Part shown: positions 32,164 through 45,410 of the stretch, piece after piece
Position numbering within the stretch: position 1 is the stretch's first letter
Layout: the number at the start of each line of letters is the position of its first letter
From: Tipula vernalis
Lineage: Eukaryota; Arthropoda; Insecta; Diptera; Tipulidae
Length of the DNA stretch: 64,000 nt
Direction: 5' to 3'
Assembly (NCBI GenBank): GCA_958295665.1
Contig: OY282558.1
Coordinates: 310,778,092 to 310,842,091, forward strand
Program-made: the position numbers and the translations under genes
The notes under the pieces: generated by a model
Told to the model about the DNA's origin: nothing
Databases searched by the model: none
The model's input: only the letters and a program-made list of their open reading frames with translations

Positions 32164-35100
32164 GTATGATAATTTATTTTTACTTTGATTATATATATAC
32201 ATATGTCTGATGGACGCCTTTTAGGAAACACGATTTGACATAAAATTATTGTATTTCCGCTTTACTACAGCCAAACGGCAAGAAATCTAATTAAGTTTTG
32301 TTTATTTATATTTTTAAATATTAATTAGTATTTCCTGTGTTTATAAGATTCAAAGAGTTGCCGACAATATTTATTCTAAGCAATAAGTACATGATCTTTT
32401 TGTATTTGTTTTTCCGCAAAGAGGACTTTTTTTTAAAAAAAATCTGACATTATTGGTTTAACATATTCGAATATATAAACAATCAAAACCAAGTAACCTT
32501 CAATTATGTTTTATCTGTTGTATATGGTCAACGATAATTACACGGCTGACATAATAAAATTCTACAAAGTATAAAAAATTTATTTAAAATCAATTACGCA
32601 AACATAATTGAGTATAATTTACCTTAAAACACCGGCTTGATTGTCGAAAAATTCGAAAAAAGTAATTTTTGCGCGCATGCCTTATAAAAATAAAAATCGT
32701 AGAGTATCATGCCAATTAATTCCAGATAAAATATCAAATTGTATATATTATCGCTAAATCTAGCATCTTTAAATCTGCTACACAATTAAAAATTTAAATT
32801 AAACTTTTAAAATTAAAAAAAAAAAAAAAATACGAGAAATGCTTAAATATCTTAATTATACAGTTCTCTTATTATAATGATATTCAAAAAAATACACCCG
32901 TTGGCAATGGGTTAAATTATTTACTTCATTTAATTGTTGTTATTGTATCTATGTATAGTATATTATAGTTATTTTTACAGAAAACTATAAAAAAAAAAAA
33001 ATGAAAAAGTAAATTAAATTACCAATTTCACACCCGAAAAGTTCCCAATCAACTATAAAAGTTCAACTCAATTTAAATATCTATCCACATTCTATATACA
33101 AAAAAGCTTTTCTTCTTTTATATTTTATGGTGCGGACGTGTAACTGTGTGTATGAAAATTTATACGGTTTTAGTTTTATGAAAATACATTCGAACGCAAC
33201 AACAACAACAAAAAATCATTCAGCAGAAGTCAAAACCAATACAAATAAAGGCGAGCGAGAAAAAAAACAACCCTTCAAAACGAAATAAGGATATGCTGTG
33301 GATATGTATGTACAGAAAAGAAGAGAACATTTTTTTTTAGTTTGTTTTATACTTGGAATCAAATATTCTGATTGGTGAACAAAAGGAAAGATTTATCCCC
33401 ACCACATGTCTGCAATGTTCATTGTAGTCATTTAAAAAAAAAAAATACAAAAAGTTTTTTTTTTACTTTCATTTTGCTTTTGTATTATATTTATTGTTTC
33501 ATCCCCTCCTGAAATTATTTGTATGAAACTGATATAAAATCCGGATGTGTGTGTGTTTGGAAAAAGGAATTTGGGTGATTTTTTTTGGTTTGTGCGACGT
33601 ATAAAACGAAAATTTGATATAGGAGATAATATAGTAGAAAGGGTAGTTGGTACACATACACCATAAAAATATAGCTTTTGTATTTTTTTATTTTATTTAG
33701 GAAACGAATGATATAATTTTTTTTTTTTCGACGAAAAAAGAATAGAAAATGGAAAATTTTATTTTATTAGGGGTTGGATAAATAATATTTTTATTCTTAT
33801 ACGAAATACAAATACTTTAACACAGAAATGTGTAATTATAATAATATTTTTTCATGTTGCCAAAAGAAAAGTTGCTAGTTTAGATTTAATTTTTTATTTT
33901 TTCCTCTGTACAATTTTCTTTTATCATTTTCTTTTATATATATTTTTGTTTCTTTTCTACTTTATTTTTGTTCCCTGTGTTGTTTTTCTTTGCTTCTTAT
34001 TCTGCGTTTCGTATTTCACGTAGAAAAGAAAAGTTTTATGAATATACATTTTTTTTATTTTTTTTGTTCATTCGTTTGTCGATCATAAACTTTCATTGAA
34101 TTTATATTGTTCTAATAAAAATTCGAAAAAAAATATAAATAAATAAAAAGAAAATAAATAAATAAAATAAAATAAAAAATTGTTTGGATCTACATATAAT
34201 ATTATTGTTTATTTATTATTATTATTATACATTTGATTTGTTATTATATACAAATATTAATATTTTCTTGAGTTTTTAATTTATTTTTGTTGCTGTGATT
34301 TTCATTTGTTATTAATTGTTGTGTTATCATTATATGTGATAATAAAGTTTTATTTTATATATTAAATAGTCCATAAAGTTGAGTGTGAAATATTTATATA
34401 GAAATTGTGAAAAGTTTGAAGCGACACGGTTTTGTTTTTGTGAAATTTAAAATATTTATTTTAAAAAAGGTAATATTTTCCATTTATTGTGTTTGTGTCT
34501 GTTTGAATTTTTCTCCGGCGGGATTAATTTAGTTATTTTATAAACACGACCGACGGATAGTATTTATAAAATTATTTTTAGCAAGCGCTAATCTTCCCAA
34601 CTACATAATTGTAACTCGGTTGCACTTCACTCAAATTTAAAAATTTATACGGTTTTATTTAAAAACTTGTTAATTTATGTCTTTACAGTTTCAGCATAAT
34701 TTTATGTTTTTTATGTCTAGTCGTTCGATTTTTTGGTTCAAAACAGTTTAACCGTTAAAATAATTTTAAATTTGAAAAGTAATTTGTCTGTAACTTAATT
34801 CAAATTCAATTTAAATTGCGATAGATTTTTTTTTTATTATGTTTCGCACATAAAACAAAATTTAATTCAAATTTAAAAAAAAAACTATTTTATATTGAAA
34901 TTGTTTTTAAATTCAAATTTGAATTAAAATGGTTTAAGTTTTGTACATTCTACAAATTACTAATTGTAATTTGATTCACGATCACTTTAATTTAGATGCT
35001 TCCTCTATGCGGGTTGCTATACTTGTTTTATTAGGAACAATAACTACGTTTCATTGATACGTAATCGAATTTATATGAATTTTAACAGAATGTCAGTTTA

Positions 35101-36302
35101 ATAACGGTTTGAGTAAAATTCTGAGTGGAAATTAATTTGTTAAGAGTTTATGATAAAAAAATACATAAACTTTATGACTGCTGTATAACTATTGACACTT
35201 TATATTTAATATATTCAAAGTCTAAAAATTTAATATTTCATCCGAATTTTAAATTCAATCTTAAAACGTTTACCGTGCTTTTAACATATTTTTATTATTT
35301 AAATATTTTCTATGTTTTTTTTAATTTTTGTTTTTCAAAAAATTCAGTAAAATTGCTATTTGTCTAGAAAAAATACTCAAATTATTTCTCACATATTTCG
35401 CTAGGGCATCCAGGTCTATTGAAATGTTGAATATTGTTTGTTGGCGTCAATGCTTTGATTTTATAAATTGTCGTCTGCACGCCGATACGAAATTTTGATT
35501 TCGGAAAATTTTGATTTGATATCCGACGTATGCAAGCTTATTTTGTTGGATTTATAATTTCTGGTAATCTCTTTTTAGACAGCTCTTTTATACGTGCGCA
35601 CATAAAGTTTAACTTTTACAAATCTAATCTTGAATTACTCGACAAATCTTGATAATTTTGTACCTACAAAATCCCGATGATTTCCAAAACCGCTTATTTC
35701 TCGAGAAATTTTTCATATGCTCTAATAAATGTTTGATTGTAAGCCAAGGTGAAGTTGTAGTATAATGTAAACCAAGGTGAAACGGTTAAGTGGTTAAGTT
35801 AAATGGTTTAAATTGAAGAGCGTTAACCTGTATGAGAAATGAGGATGGTTTTTTTGTATTCGGTTTAAAAAAATCTTTCGTAAGTGGACGTCTCTTCGAT
35901 GCAAGAAATAAATGTTTATGAATGAATTTATTATATTGTTGTGAACTTAAGTTAACTCATGAATTTTCTCAGAAAGTAGAAGAGACACATATATGGAAAT
36001 TTTGTTCGTTTGTTGGTAACGCAGATTTTAAGATAATTTTTTCATCCAAATCATCTGGTGCGTATAAATAAAAATTCATATTAAATTGCAATATGGGTCA
36101 ATGGGTGATACATCAAACGAAAAGTATTTTCATTACAAAAACAATGGCGTTAATAGCTTTTTCATAAAAGTTTAATTATTTTAACTATATCGTTAAATAA
36201 ATGTAACGCTTAGTTACACCAATAAAATGTTATGTTATGGTCTAAAATAATTGAACAAAGCTGTTTTGTCTTCTTGGTTCTTGGTTTCCGTATCTAACGT
36301 AT
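32164..36302. other. A/T-rich non-coding stretch, possible 5' UTR-like pieces
   Basis: No gene can be read. 33190-33290 has CAACAACAACAA and a purine-rich stretch reminiscent of fly 5' UTRs. 34390-34470 ends AAAAAAG|GTAATATT, which could be a donor. 34125-34175 is an AAATAAATA simple repeat. None of this is decisive. Confidence 0.4.
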
Positions 36303-36909
36303 TTAACCCTCCGTGGTCGCACTGAGATGATTTTGTCCCAAGCGACATGTCACTTGGGAATTTCCGAAAAACGGAAAACAAATTTTTATAATTTAATCGT
36401 TTATCACTCGATCCACTCAAAATGTATATCATAGACACTACTAACGCCGAGTGGTATTTGAGCGTTTTCACTCTCTATTCTTTGTTCTTATTTATATATA
36501 TAAAATGTCAAAAAAAGCCTTTTATTTTTTAGAAATACCTTCGATTTCCCTCTTGTTGAAATTTAGCATTTTCAAGTGGTCAAATAATTATACTTGTTTC
36601 GGCAGAAACAGTCAATCCCTAGTTTTTCTTGAACATAAGGGTGTCCATTATGAGAATCCATGGTCATTTATTTTTTACTATGGCGCTTATTTTAATTGTT
36701 GAAATTTAGGACAAGTTACGTTTTCCTAGCGTTTTTGCTCAGTACCGTATTGTAAAAAATACAATAACTTTTGTACTTAAATAATTGTGGATTCTCATTC
36801 TAGGAGGGTTCAAGATTGTTATGAATTTTTTTTAGATTTTTCAAAGCAATCTAGCACCTCGAAAACTGCACTTGAAAGTTTTCCACTTAGTGTGACCACC
36901 GAGGGTTAA
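36303..36909. mobile_element. piggyBac-like MITE with TTAA target duplications
   Basis: TTAA at 36303-36306 and 36906-36909 bracket a 599-bp element (36307-36905). Its ends are imperfect inverted repeats: CCCTCCGTGGTCGCACTGAG on the left, CCCTCGGTGGTCACACTAAG reading inward from the right. The TTAA target and CCCT start are diagnostic of the piggyBac superfamily. No transposase is encoded; the open frames inside are low-complexity. It therefore depends on a transposase elsewhere. Confidence 0.85.
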
Positions 36910-39295
36910 GTACCAATGTGCAATAAAAATTGTAGATATAATGTTATTTAAATATGAGTGATTACAGTGATTTGAAAGGACTGATATGCTACACATTTTC
37001 ATAGAGCCACCTTATAATCTGAATAATATTAGCGTATTTTGAAGCCAATTCAAGTTCGTCAATTTAACAAATCGAAGACATATCGATATCTCGCTTGTAA
37101 ACTACGCCAGGTGCAGCATTTACGATCACAGATCTGGAGACAAGAACAAAACTTCCAGTAAGATCTATAGAATTAAAACAAAAAAAAATTATTTACTCCG
37201 TTGTTTTTATAATAAAAGTAAAAGACCCATATTACAATTTAAAAATCACGTTCATTATTTAGCTTCCCGGCGCCGATGATCCGTAGAAGAAACAAAATAT
37301 CTTAAATCAGTTCTAACAAACCTAAACCCCTAACACTATCTAATCTATCATATCTACTTTCTGAGAAATTTTGTTAGTTAACTTAAATCTATCACCACCT
37401 TACCTTGTATAGCATTAATAAAACAGTTTAACTATTGTGGACTTTTACGGATAAAGCTTTACTTTTTGTATAGATTTTGTTAAATTACGCAGAATGAAAT
37501 TTTACAAATATTCTTTAAATTATTCTTATATAATTATATATTTAATTATTCTTTCTCTTAGTTTTCTTATATCAACGTCTTTATAACTTGAGAATTTAAA
37601 TAAGTGTTGTGCAGTGTGGATCCAAATTACTTGAGTTTCAAAATACTCGGGTAGTCGAGTAATTTTTATTTTAACACCCGGGTTACCCGAGTATCCAGGT
37701 TTAAAAAATACATAAATACATATGTTTAAAACCATCTAAACAAAACTTAGCCTACAATCTATCACGACATACGAAATTTAAAACCAAACTGATGGTTACG
37801 ATATTTTAAATGGAACAATAGTATTTCTCCATCCAATGGTACTTCATAGTAAAATTTTTTAGATTTGATCACTAAAAAGCAATTCTATTAGTAGATATAA
37901 TAGATTAACCAATTTTATTAATAATTATAATTAGTTATAGAATTAGTATAGATTAGAATAGTCGAAAAATTGGAGAAATGCCTTAATACAATGTTCTAAC
38001 GTTAAATTCAAACTATTGGTATCCAATAAGATTTTTAGCACTGTATAATGTATGTGTGGTGACATTTCAGTTCATGTTCATTTTAAGTGTTACATTCATT
38101 TCACTTTCGATGACAATATTTGTATTTCAACCTTCTAATTTTTGTGACGGAATAAATTCATGTTTATCGGCGTAATTAAATTCATTTCGAAAATAAATTA
38201 AATCGGCGACATTTAATTTTTAAAAAATTGCCTACACCCACTGAACTAAGTGTCGCTGATTTAATTTATATTGAAAATTGAATTAATTTCGCATTACTAA
38301 AATTTTCAGCGGAAATAATTTGATCCCTTGTAGGTAGATTCTGAGACAAAACTTCACATTCGACATGTTTACTCGATTTAAAACATGTACTAATAGTAAA
38401 TCTCATGAGCACTAGAATACAAATTTACGGATTATTTAGCGAGACAGCGAAATATGGCAGTGTTAAAAGAACGACCATAATACACGTGTTATGGCAAAAA
38501 ATGACAATCTAGACAATGTTGACAAGGTAGACAATGCGTCGACAGGTTACAACAACAAAATGGGCAAAGTTTTTTTTTATTACGCGTAATAGTCCAATAC
38601 GTTCATAAGCAAAAGGCCTTCTTCTCCTTGACGAAAACTTCTCAAGATTTGAGTTGAAGCTCTTCACTTATTATTTGGTTAAACCAAAGAAGACTTTACA
38701 CTTTATTATCTCTATTCGAAACAATACACAAAATTTTAAGAGGTATTACGGGAACGTTTGATCAAATCATTATTGAATTTGGAAAGACGTTCCTTTGAAA
38801 GCCAAAATAGAAATAATTCGTTTTTCATGATTTACTCGGATTTCTTAAACGTTTTAGTCAGTTTTGTGTTTGGCTTTGCATTAGACTTGTGTTTTACGAC
38901 TGTTTTTTATGGCCGTGTAAATCTGAATGTGTCATTATGTTGTAAGAAATATGATGTTTGTTTGTGCCAAATGGTTTCGTGACTTTAGAGAAATATTTTG
39001 AGACCCTTTAGGCAACTACGCAAGTAAAACTAACTACTCATTACTGCCCCCTGCAATAAGATCTGGATTTTACAGAACTGTGAATAAGGTTGACAATTTT
39101 CTAAAATAGTCCGACCGGCCAGAGGTTAAGAAAATAAACCTCAGATAAAACATTTGAAGTAATGGTCGAGTTTCTAAATACTAGCATTCCGGCGTATTCC
39201 AAGAATCTTACTTAGGCTTGGTTAAATTGGATAATTTTCGTACACCTGCATTGACGTCTTTTGAATTGCTTAGCATTGAGGTGTCTTTTTATTAC
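36910..39295. other. A/T-rich non-coding stretch
   Basis: No gene is recognised. Small inverted words (AATACTCGGGTA / TACCCGAGTAT at about 37640-37694) could form a short hairpin. A larger hairpin is listed at 38174-38290. Confidence 0.5.
38174..38290. repeat. Foldback hairpin, arms about 38 bp
   Basis: Left arm 38174-38212 (ATTAAATTCATTTCG..AAATTAAATCGGCGACA) pairs with right arm 38251-38290 (TGTCGCTGATTTAATTT..TTGAATTAAT), with several mismatches and a ~38-base loop. It is probably a degraded MITE. Confidence 0.65.
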
Positions 39296-39975
39296 AGATT
39301 TTAAGCGATTTATTAATGATTTATAAATTTTTCAAGAATATTTTTAGAATTCTAATTTTATTCGAGATATTCGTAAAAAATTGAAATTTCTCGAAAATAT
39401 CAAGATTAACGAACTTTTCGAGATTTTTTGAGTCTAATTGAGTTTTTCTCACTGAATTTTATGTAATAGATATTATTAAGGATTTGATACGTTTTTTTTT
39501 TCATTTTTCCCGAGATTCTTAGAATTATCCGAATTTCCGGAATTATTCGAAAAAATCGATATATTCAATATTTTGATATTATTCGTGCAACGTCTGCATT
39601 AATCAGATTATTCGAGATTCCAGTATCCTAGGTTTATTTGAATTTTTCGGGAAATTGGAATTTTTTTGTGATTTACGATACGTATTTTTCTAGATTTCTC
39701 ACATTATTCGAATTTTTTGAGGTTATTTGCTTCTGAGATTAAGTTGCTTCTTATTTAAAATTTAGTTAAATTTGGAGCATATTGATTTACATATAGGTGA
39801 CATTTTTATCCGTGTTTATCTGAGTTCTGATATTGTGAATTTCAACGGGCGAATTGAATTGCTTGATACTTGTATATTCGATATCATTGAAGATAATTCA
39901 AGTATCAATGTTTCGAGTTGTTATGTAATTTTCAGATTCGAGAAAATGTTTTGATATTATTGAAAACTGTTCGAA
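39296..39975. repeat. TTATTCGA/TCGAGATT word satellite
   Basis: Across ~680 bp the words ATTCGAGAT, TTTTTCGAGA, TTATTCGAA and their reverse forms recur every 20-40 bases without a strict period. The CpG in each word survives in A/T-rich DNA. The open frame 39772-39954 is made of this repeat. Confidence 0.7.
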
Positions 39976-42900
39976 ATTACTTTGCAGGAACTGTTTGAAT
40001 ATTATCAATGCTGTGGACACCGGCCGGACCGATTCACAACAGGCCTGTTGGCAACCCTAACTGTGTAACGTAGCATTACTAAATGAGACGAGTTTTAAGG
40101 GTCATTAACAGAAAGAGATTAAGCTTTGATGGCTATTTGAGGAGTAGTCTCAGTGAAAGTTTTTCTTGGTTTTTTGTGCAAACCAAATGTGTCGGTTGAT
40201 TTTTTAATGAGGAGCTATCGACTTACAAACTTGAAATAGACAAAATCTCGGTTTGGGCGTGCTTGACGGCCATTAATCGGTAATCGTAGAAATGTCTGCG
40301 TGGGCTTCAACGAATACTTATGCAAAATTAAATTTCATGTACTAAGAAAGAAAAAGTTAGGTGGATCATGACGAATTTTAGGCAAATCTGTGAATACATA
40401 CGGTCAACCAAAATTCCATTTCTCCTTACCTTTTAACTGCCTTTTAATCAAAATAGTTTTCAATGGATTTTAAAAAATATAATGGTCTACAGAAATTTGA
40501 GTAAGACGTCACATCGTAGTGTTTCACAATAATATTAATGTACACACAAATATTTGCATTTTCCAGAGGAAAGCACAGAAGGCAAAAGTACTGTTTGTAA
40601 AAAAACGAAAATTATTTAACAGATGTTTTGAACTCTTTGAATTACTGATTGCAGAAAATGCTACAGAAGTAACTTTCTATCGTTCAACTGATGTAAATTA
40701 TTAAAATTAACTCTTTGATGAAAATGTCCTGAAACTTTAGGGAAATTTAATTTACACCAAAAAAAAAGGAACTCACAAAATATCTGTTTAATGCAGGTTT
40801 CGAATCGAACTAAACCCGAATTTTTTCGTATGATACTATTAAACTGACAATTGCCTCCAATCGCAACGCAAGATAATTTAGCTGACAGATAATTAGGTAT
40901 TGTCTTTCTAATTAGTATTTAATTAAAAATTGGCATTGTTTAAGTACAAACATCTCATGTGTGTTTTTATCAACAATCTCAATCGTCAAATTATCAGCAA
41001 GCTCACTTTAAAATTTTACAGCTTGGTGGAATCCTTTTTCTCCAATCATAAGTAAGACCCACCCTTTTTCTGCGATAATTTATAAATATTGCTAAACCAC
41101 AAATAATCTAAAAATGTTCAAAAAGAAACCGATTACGCCTTTCGGCACCCTACTAGAGCTTAAGCTGCCCGTTGACTATTACTTTTTGTCAACATTAGAG
41201 TTTTCTGCGGCTGGTTCAACTCCCAGTTGACCGTTATTTTTTTGTCAGTTGTAGCGAATTGAGCTTGAGCTGCCAATTGGCCATTTATCTCATGCTGAAT
41301 ATGGTAAACACAGTTACTAAACAAAGTTTATCAACACAAACAACAAATATAACTTTCTAAAAGAGGAATTTTTCGTTCCCCTTAAGTTTTGAAATTAATT
41401 TAACCGCTGTTTTGAACGAAGTTCCTTCCTATAATGAATTCGTTTTATCAAAATTTGAGACATCTGAAGTCGATTACCAAATTGTGTTTCTATTGGAACT
41501 TATTTGCATTTAGTTAACTAATTGTTAAATAATCTATTTTTGAGATCAATAGAGTTTTTTTTTGTAAACCCTCTAATTGGGCCATAAGGAACAGTTTTAT
41601 GTGGTTGTTACAACTCAAAATTTTGCATTAAACAATTATGTATGTTGTACCACAATTTTTTTTTGTTTTGCAAAAATTTCTCAACTTAGGTCGAATAGGG
41701 ACATAAATTAACGAATATAAAAGTTGAAAAGCACCTTAAGGGGACAAAAGTGAACTATGTACACCTATAATATTGAAACAAAAATTTGATTTATGAAGTT
41801 TTGCTGCTCCACTTTTTATTTTAATTTTGTTTGTAAGATTAGTAAAAATTTGAATTTGTTGTTAGATTATATAAATCAAAATTTAGAATGTAAATATTAT
41901 TTGTTTTAATTTATTAAATCATAAAAATAAATTATCTGAAGTGACATTTTAAAATTAAAGGGTTGCGGTTTTATTGTTTCATGTTCGCTTTTATTGAGTA
42001 AAATTTCGTTTTAAGTTAAACTCAAAATAATGGGATTGACCAAAGTTCATAAAAGTTTCAAAATGTATCTGTCCTGTTTTTATACAATATGAAGTTATCA
42101 AACTGAGTACCATTTCATGTAATAATCTAACAATTATTTTAAACTTTCTTCGTATCCCTGTTTTATGTTACCGATTTTGACTTTATGGTTGGGTACTTCA
42201 AATAAGTGCGTAATATTTTTTTGCAGCATTTTATTGTCTGTGAATTATCTACGAATTGCATACATTGACTTCACATTGTCTACGTCGAAAACTATAGCTT
42301 AAGTTATTGTCAATACTTGCGGGTAGGCAATCTAAAAATATGTATATATATATATAGAAAATAACACGTTTTTCATATAAATTAGCAGAAATGAAACTTT
42401 AGTGGAAAGAAAATGAGCCGCTCTGCTTTCCTTTGGTGCTTAGCTACCCCTCTTCCCCCTATTGTTAAAAATATAACCTTTAATTCACAGACATTTACAT
42501 TTCTAAAGCTATGCTCAAGTCGAATTTTCGGACCTCTCTTTAAATTTTTCTTTACACAAAGGACTATCCCGAATAACCAAAAATGGTGATCATGAAGTTT
42601 GAGACCATTTGGTCAGAAAATGTAAATTACTTTTTACCTTACCTTACCTTTTAGTTCTAAAGTATTCATATAAATCCAACCAACACATGACAAGATATAG
42701 TTGCGATTCAAAACAAGCTTAACAAAGATTAAGTAAAACCTGCGTGGGATAAAATTTGCGTATAATAAGTAAATAATCTCTAGGGCAGATTTGAGCTGTA
42801 CCTTAATCTTTTGACATTTAATTCTCCAATTTAGGTAAACATCAATATCCAAACCTGAGCAGATAAAGAAATTACCGGGTCAATTTTAAAACAACGCCGA

Positions 42901-45268
42901 CCACTATTAATTAAATCGCCATTTTGTTTATGGTAAAATACTTCTGGAAAATAACTCTTATATGAATCTGAAATATTTAAAAAAAGTTTGATCTGATAGT
43001 TATAGTTTTTTCAATTACTAACATTAAGTAATAACAACACAATTTAAACAAGAGTAACTTATGGTCTACACATCGAATGCTCGATCAATATCAACGAATA
43101 CTGCTGTGACACTTTTTTTCATTGTGATTAACATGAATGTGGTTTAAAAAATATATAAACATTGATTCAGTATTTTTCCCGGCGTTAAACCCAGTTTGAT
43201 TAATACTGAGGACGTCATGTTGCCTTCAAAATGAATCCACTCGAGATTTCATAATCACAGGAATGATAATTGCTGTTTTTAAAATGTGGTCATGTTGGAA
43301 GTGAAACCCAATATATCAAAAGTAAAACTACTTTTTGCATTTTAGACTGCTTATTGTAGTTGCAATCTCGGTATCAAAAATCCGGTTTATGAAAAAACTA
43401 TTTATCAAATTTTATCAATAGTCTGACTAAAAATGTTGCCTAATGTGTAGTTAACAGTCGACCAAGTCTCTTTACTATCAATACCATAACTTCTATATTT
43501 ATTACTATAATTATTAAGTTTATCAGAAACAACAGCAACATCAACGTCGCGTGACAATCAGCGTCAATTCCATCTACCATATTTTATCCATTTTGTCACA
43601 AAATATTCCCACATTTTTTCCACCAATTATTTCATGTGAATTTTTTGTTTTTTTTTGGATTTTTATGAATAGCACAAAATTTACGAGATTGTTGTTTAAT
43701 CTTTATTCAATTTTTTAATTTATTAATTATATTGTTAAATAATTTTAATATACAAATTACAGAATAACTAAAGTCTAAAGGCTAAAATTTTTAAAACAAC
43801 ATAATGTTTCATTTATTACAAATTTTAATTTTTTTGTTTGTTACAATGTGACGCAATACGCACAATGAAAAATATTTTTTTTTGACTGAAAATTATAGTG
43901 CCCAAAATGTAATGTAACCAGCCTTCCTTTAAATTAATCAAAAAAAAAAACGAATAAACGTTTTTGTTTCAGTTGTCATGTGGCAATGGCTATAAACAGA
44001 TTATGAACTATAGTTATCAATGGTTTGCAATTACGTATCTGTCAAATTATTTGTGGAAAACTGATTCAGATTTTTTAGTGGGCGATAAGACGGGTGACGT
44101 AGGTAACCACAAACAAAAAATTTTATTTTTTGAGTTGTGACCGTTTTCTTAAAGTATATCGACATAGTTACTAAACATGTTGATAAACCAAATTGAGTTT
44201 GATAAGACATAACCACAGAATCATTTGAAGAATATTTATAGAGCTAACCGGATTTAATTATGAATATTTTTCTAATTGAAATCTTTTGTCTGTGGTTTGA
44301 CTTATTTTCACGCACTTATTTGCACGCGTTTCCTCTCTATTCTTCTCACATTAGTATAATTTTGATCGTGATACTTCTTCAAATAAACTATACCGTTTGA
44401 TTTAAATCATTGCATTAATTTGATTAATTTCCGTAGCACTTAATAATTACTATCCACTAAACAATGCTCTCGCAGTCAACTTTAAATAATCTTTTTCTTC
44501 GCGCAAAATTTGGCTCGACTTGCTATTCTGATTGTAAAGAATCTGACTGAAATTTTTATTTTGTGGTTATAGGGAAGTTTATCGTTTGTTCTGAATTGGT
44601 AGTGTATACGTCACTTTATTGTAAAATTATATCAGATCATATATTGATAAACCACTCAGAAATTTTTAAAAATCCCGTTCTGTTTTGAGGGTGTCGTTAA
44701 ATTAGAGGTTAATGCAGTAACTCAAAATACAAACTGCGTTTACCAAACCAAATTTAAATTAACTGAACTCAAATTATTTTAGTTACCGTTTATAGGTTGA
44801 ATTTAACTCAATCGTTTTGTAACTTTGGTAACAAATTTAACTTAAAACATCATTCCTACATTTCAAACGGCTTTTAAAAGTACTTCAAAGTGAAGTCAAC
44901 TCAAAAATTGCAAATATTTTGAAAAGGAGTTTACGGAGATAAACTAACAAAAATTAAGTAAAATAGGTCGATTAACAGAAATAGGAGTCGAAATTAATAA
45001 AACTTGATGGAAGAAAATTTCTTGGTAGCTAGACTCGTAAAAATAGTGAAAAACCCAAACTTATTTCAAAGCAAGTCAGTTTAGAAATTTTTTTCGTACA
45101 CTTAAGAGTAGGTAACAGTTACGAGTAGGTCTTTGAAAAGTATCAAATATCAGAAACATAATCGAATATCAATTCCTTTTACTAGAATTGCTGACTTTTC
45201 TGCTAAAAAATACATTTATGTCATTTTCCGACGGTCTGGATAGCTGGGATCAATACGATTACGACAAT
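39976..45268. other. A/T-rich non-coding stretch
   Basis: No gene or element is recognised in ~5.3 kb. Simple repeats include TTACC x4 (42637-42652) and a TATA run near 42340. Around 41155-41290 two similar ~110-bp stretches (GAGCTTAAGCTGCCCGTTGAC / GAGCTTGAGCTGCCAATTGGC) suggest an old tandem duplication. Confidence 0.5.
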
Positions 45269-45410
45269 GTGTAAATGTGCAAACTTATAAAAAGCAAAGC
45301 TTACTTTAATGAGTTTGGAATTTTTCGATATTATTTTAGTAGTAAGTCAAATCGAGAAATTGCACTCATAAAAGAAGCTTTGCTTTTCACAAGCTTATTC
45401 GTTTACACGT
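45269..45410. repeat. Foldback hairpin, arms about 60 bp, 22-base loop
   Basis: Left arm 45269-45329 (GTGTAAATGTGC, AAAAGCAAAGCTT, ATGAGT) pairs with right arm 45352-45410 (ATCGAGAAATTGCACTCAT, AAGCTTTGCTTTT, GTTTACACGT), roughly 75-80% paired. The size and bulged stem are compatible with a MITE; a hairpin RNA precursor is possible but unsupported. Confidence 0.7.
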
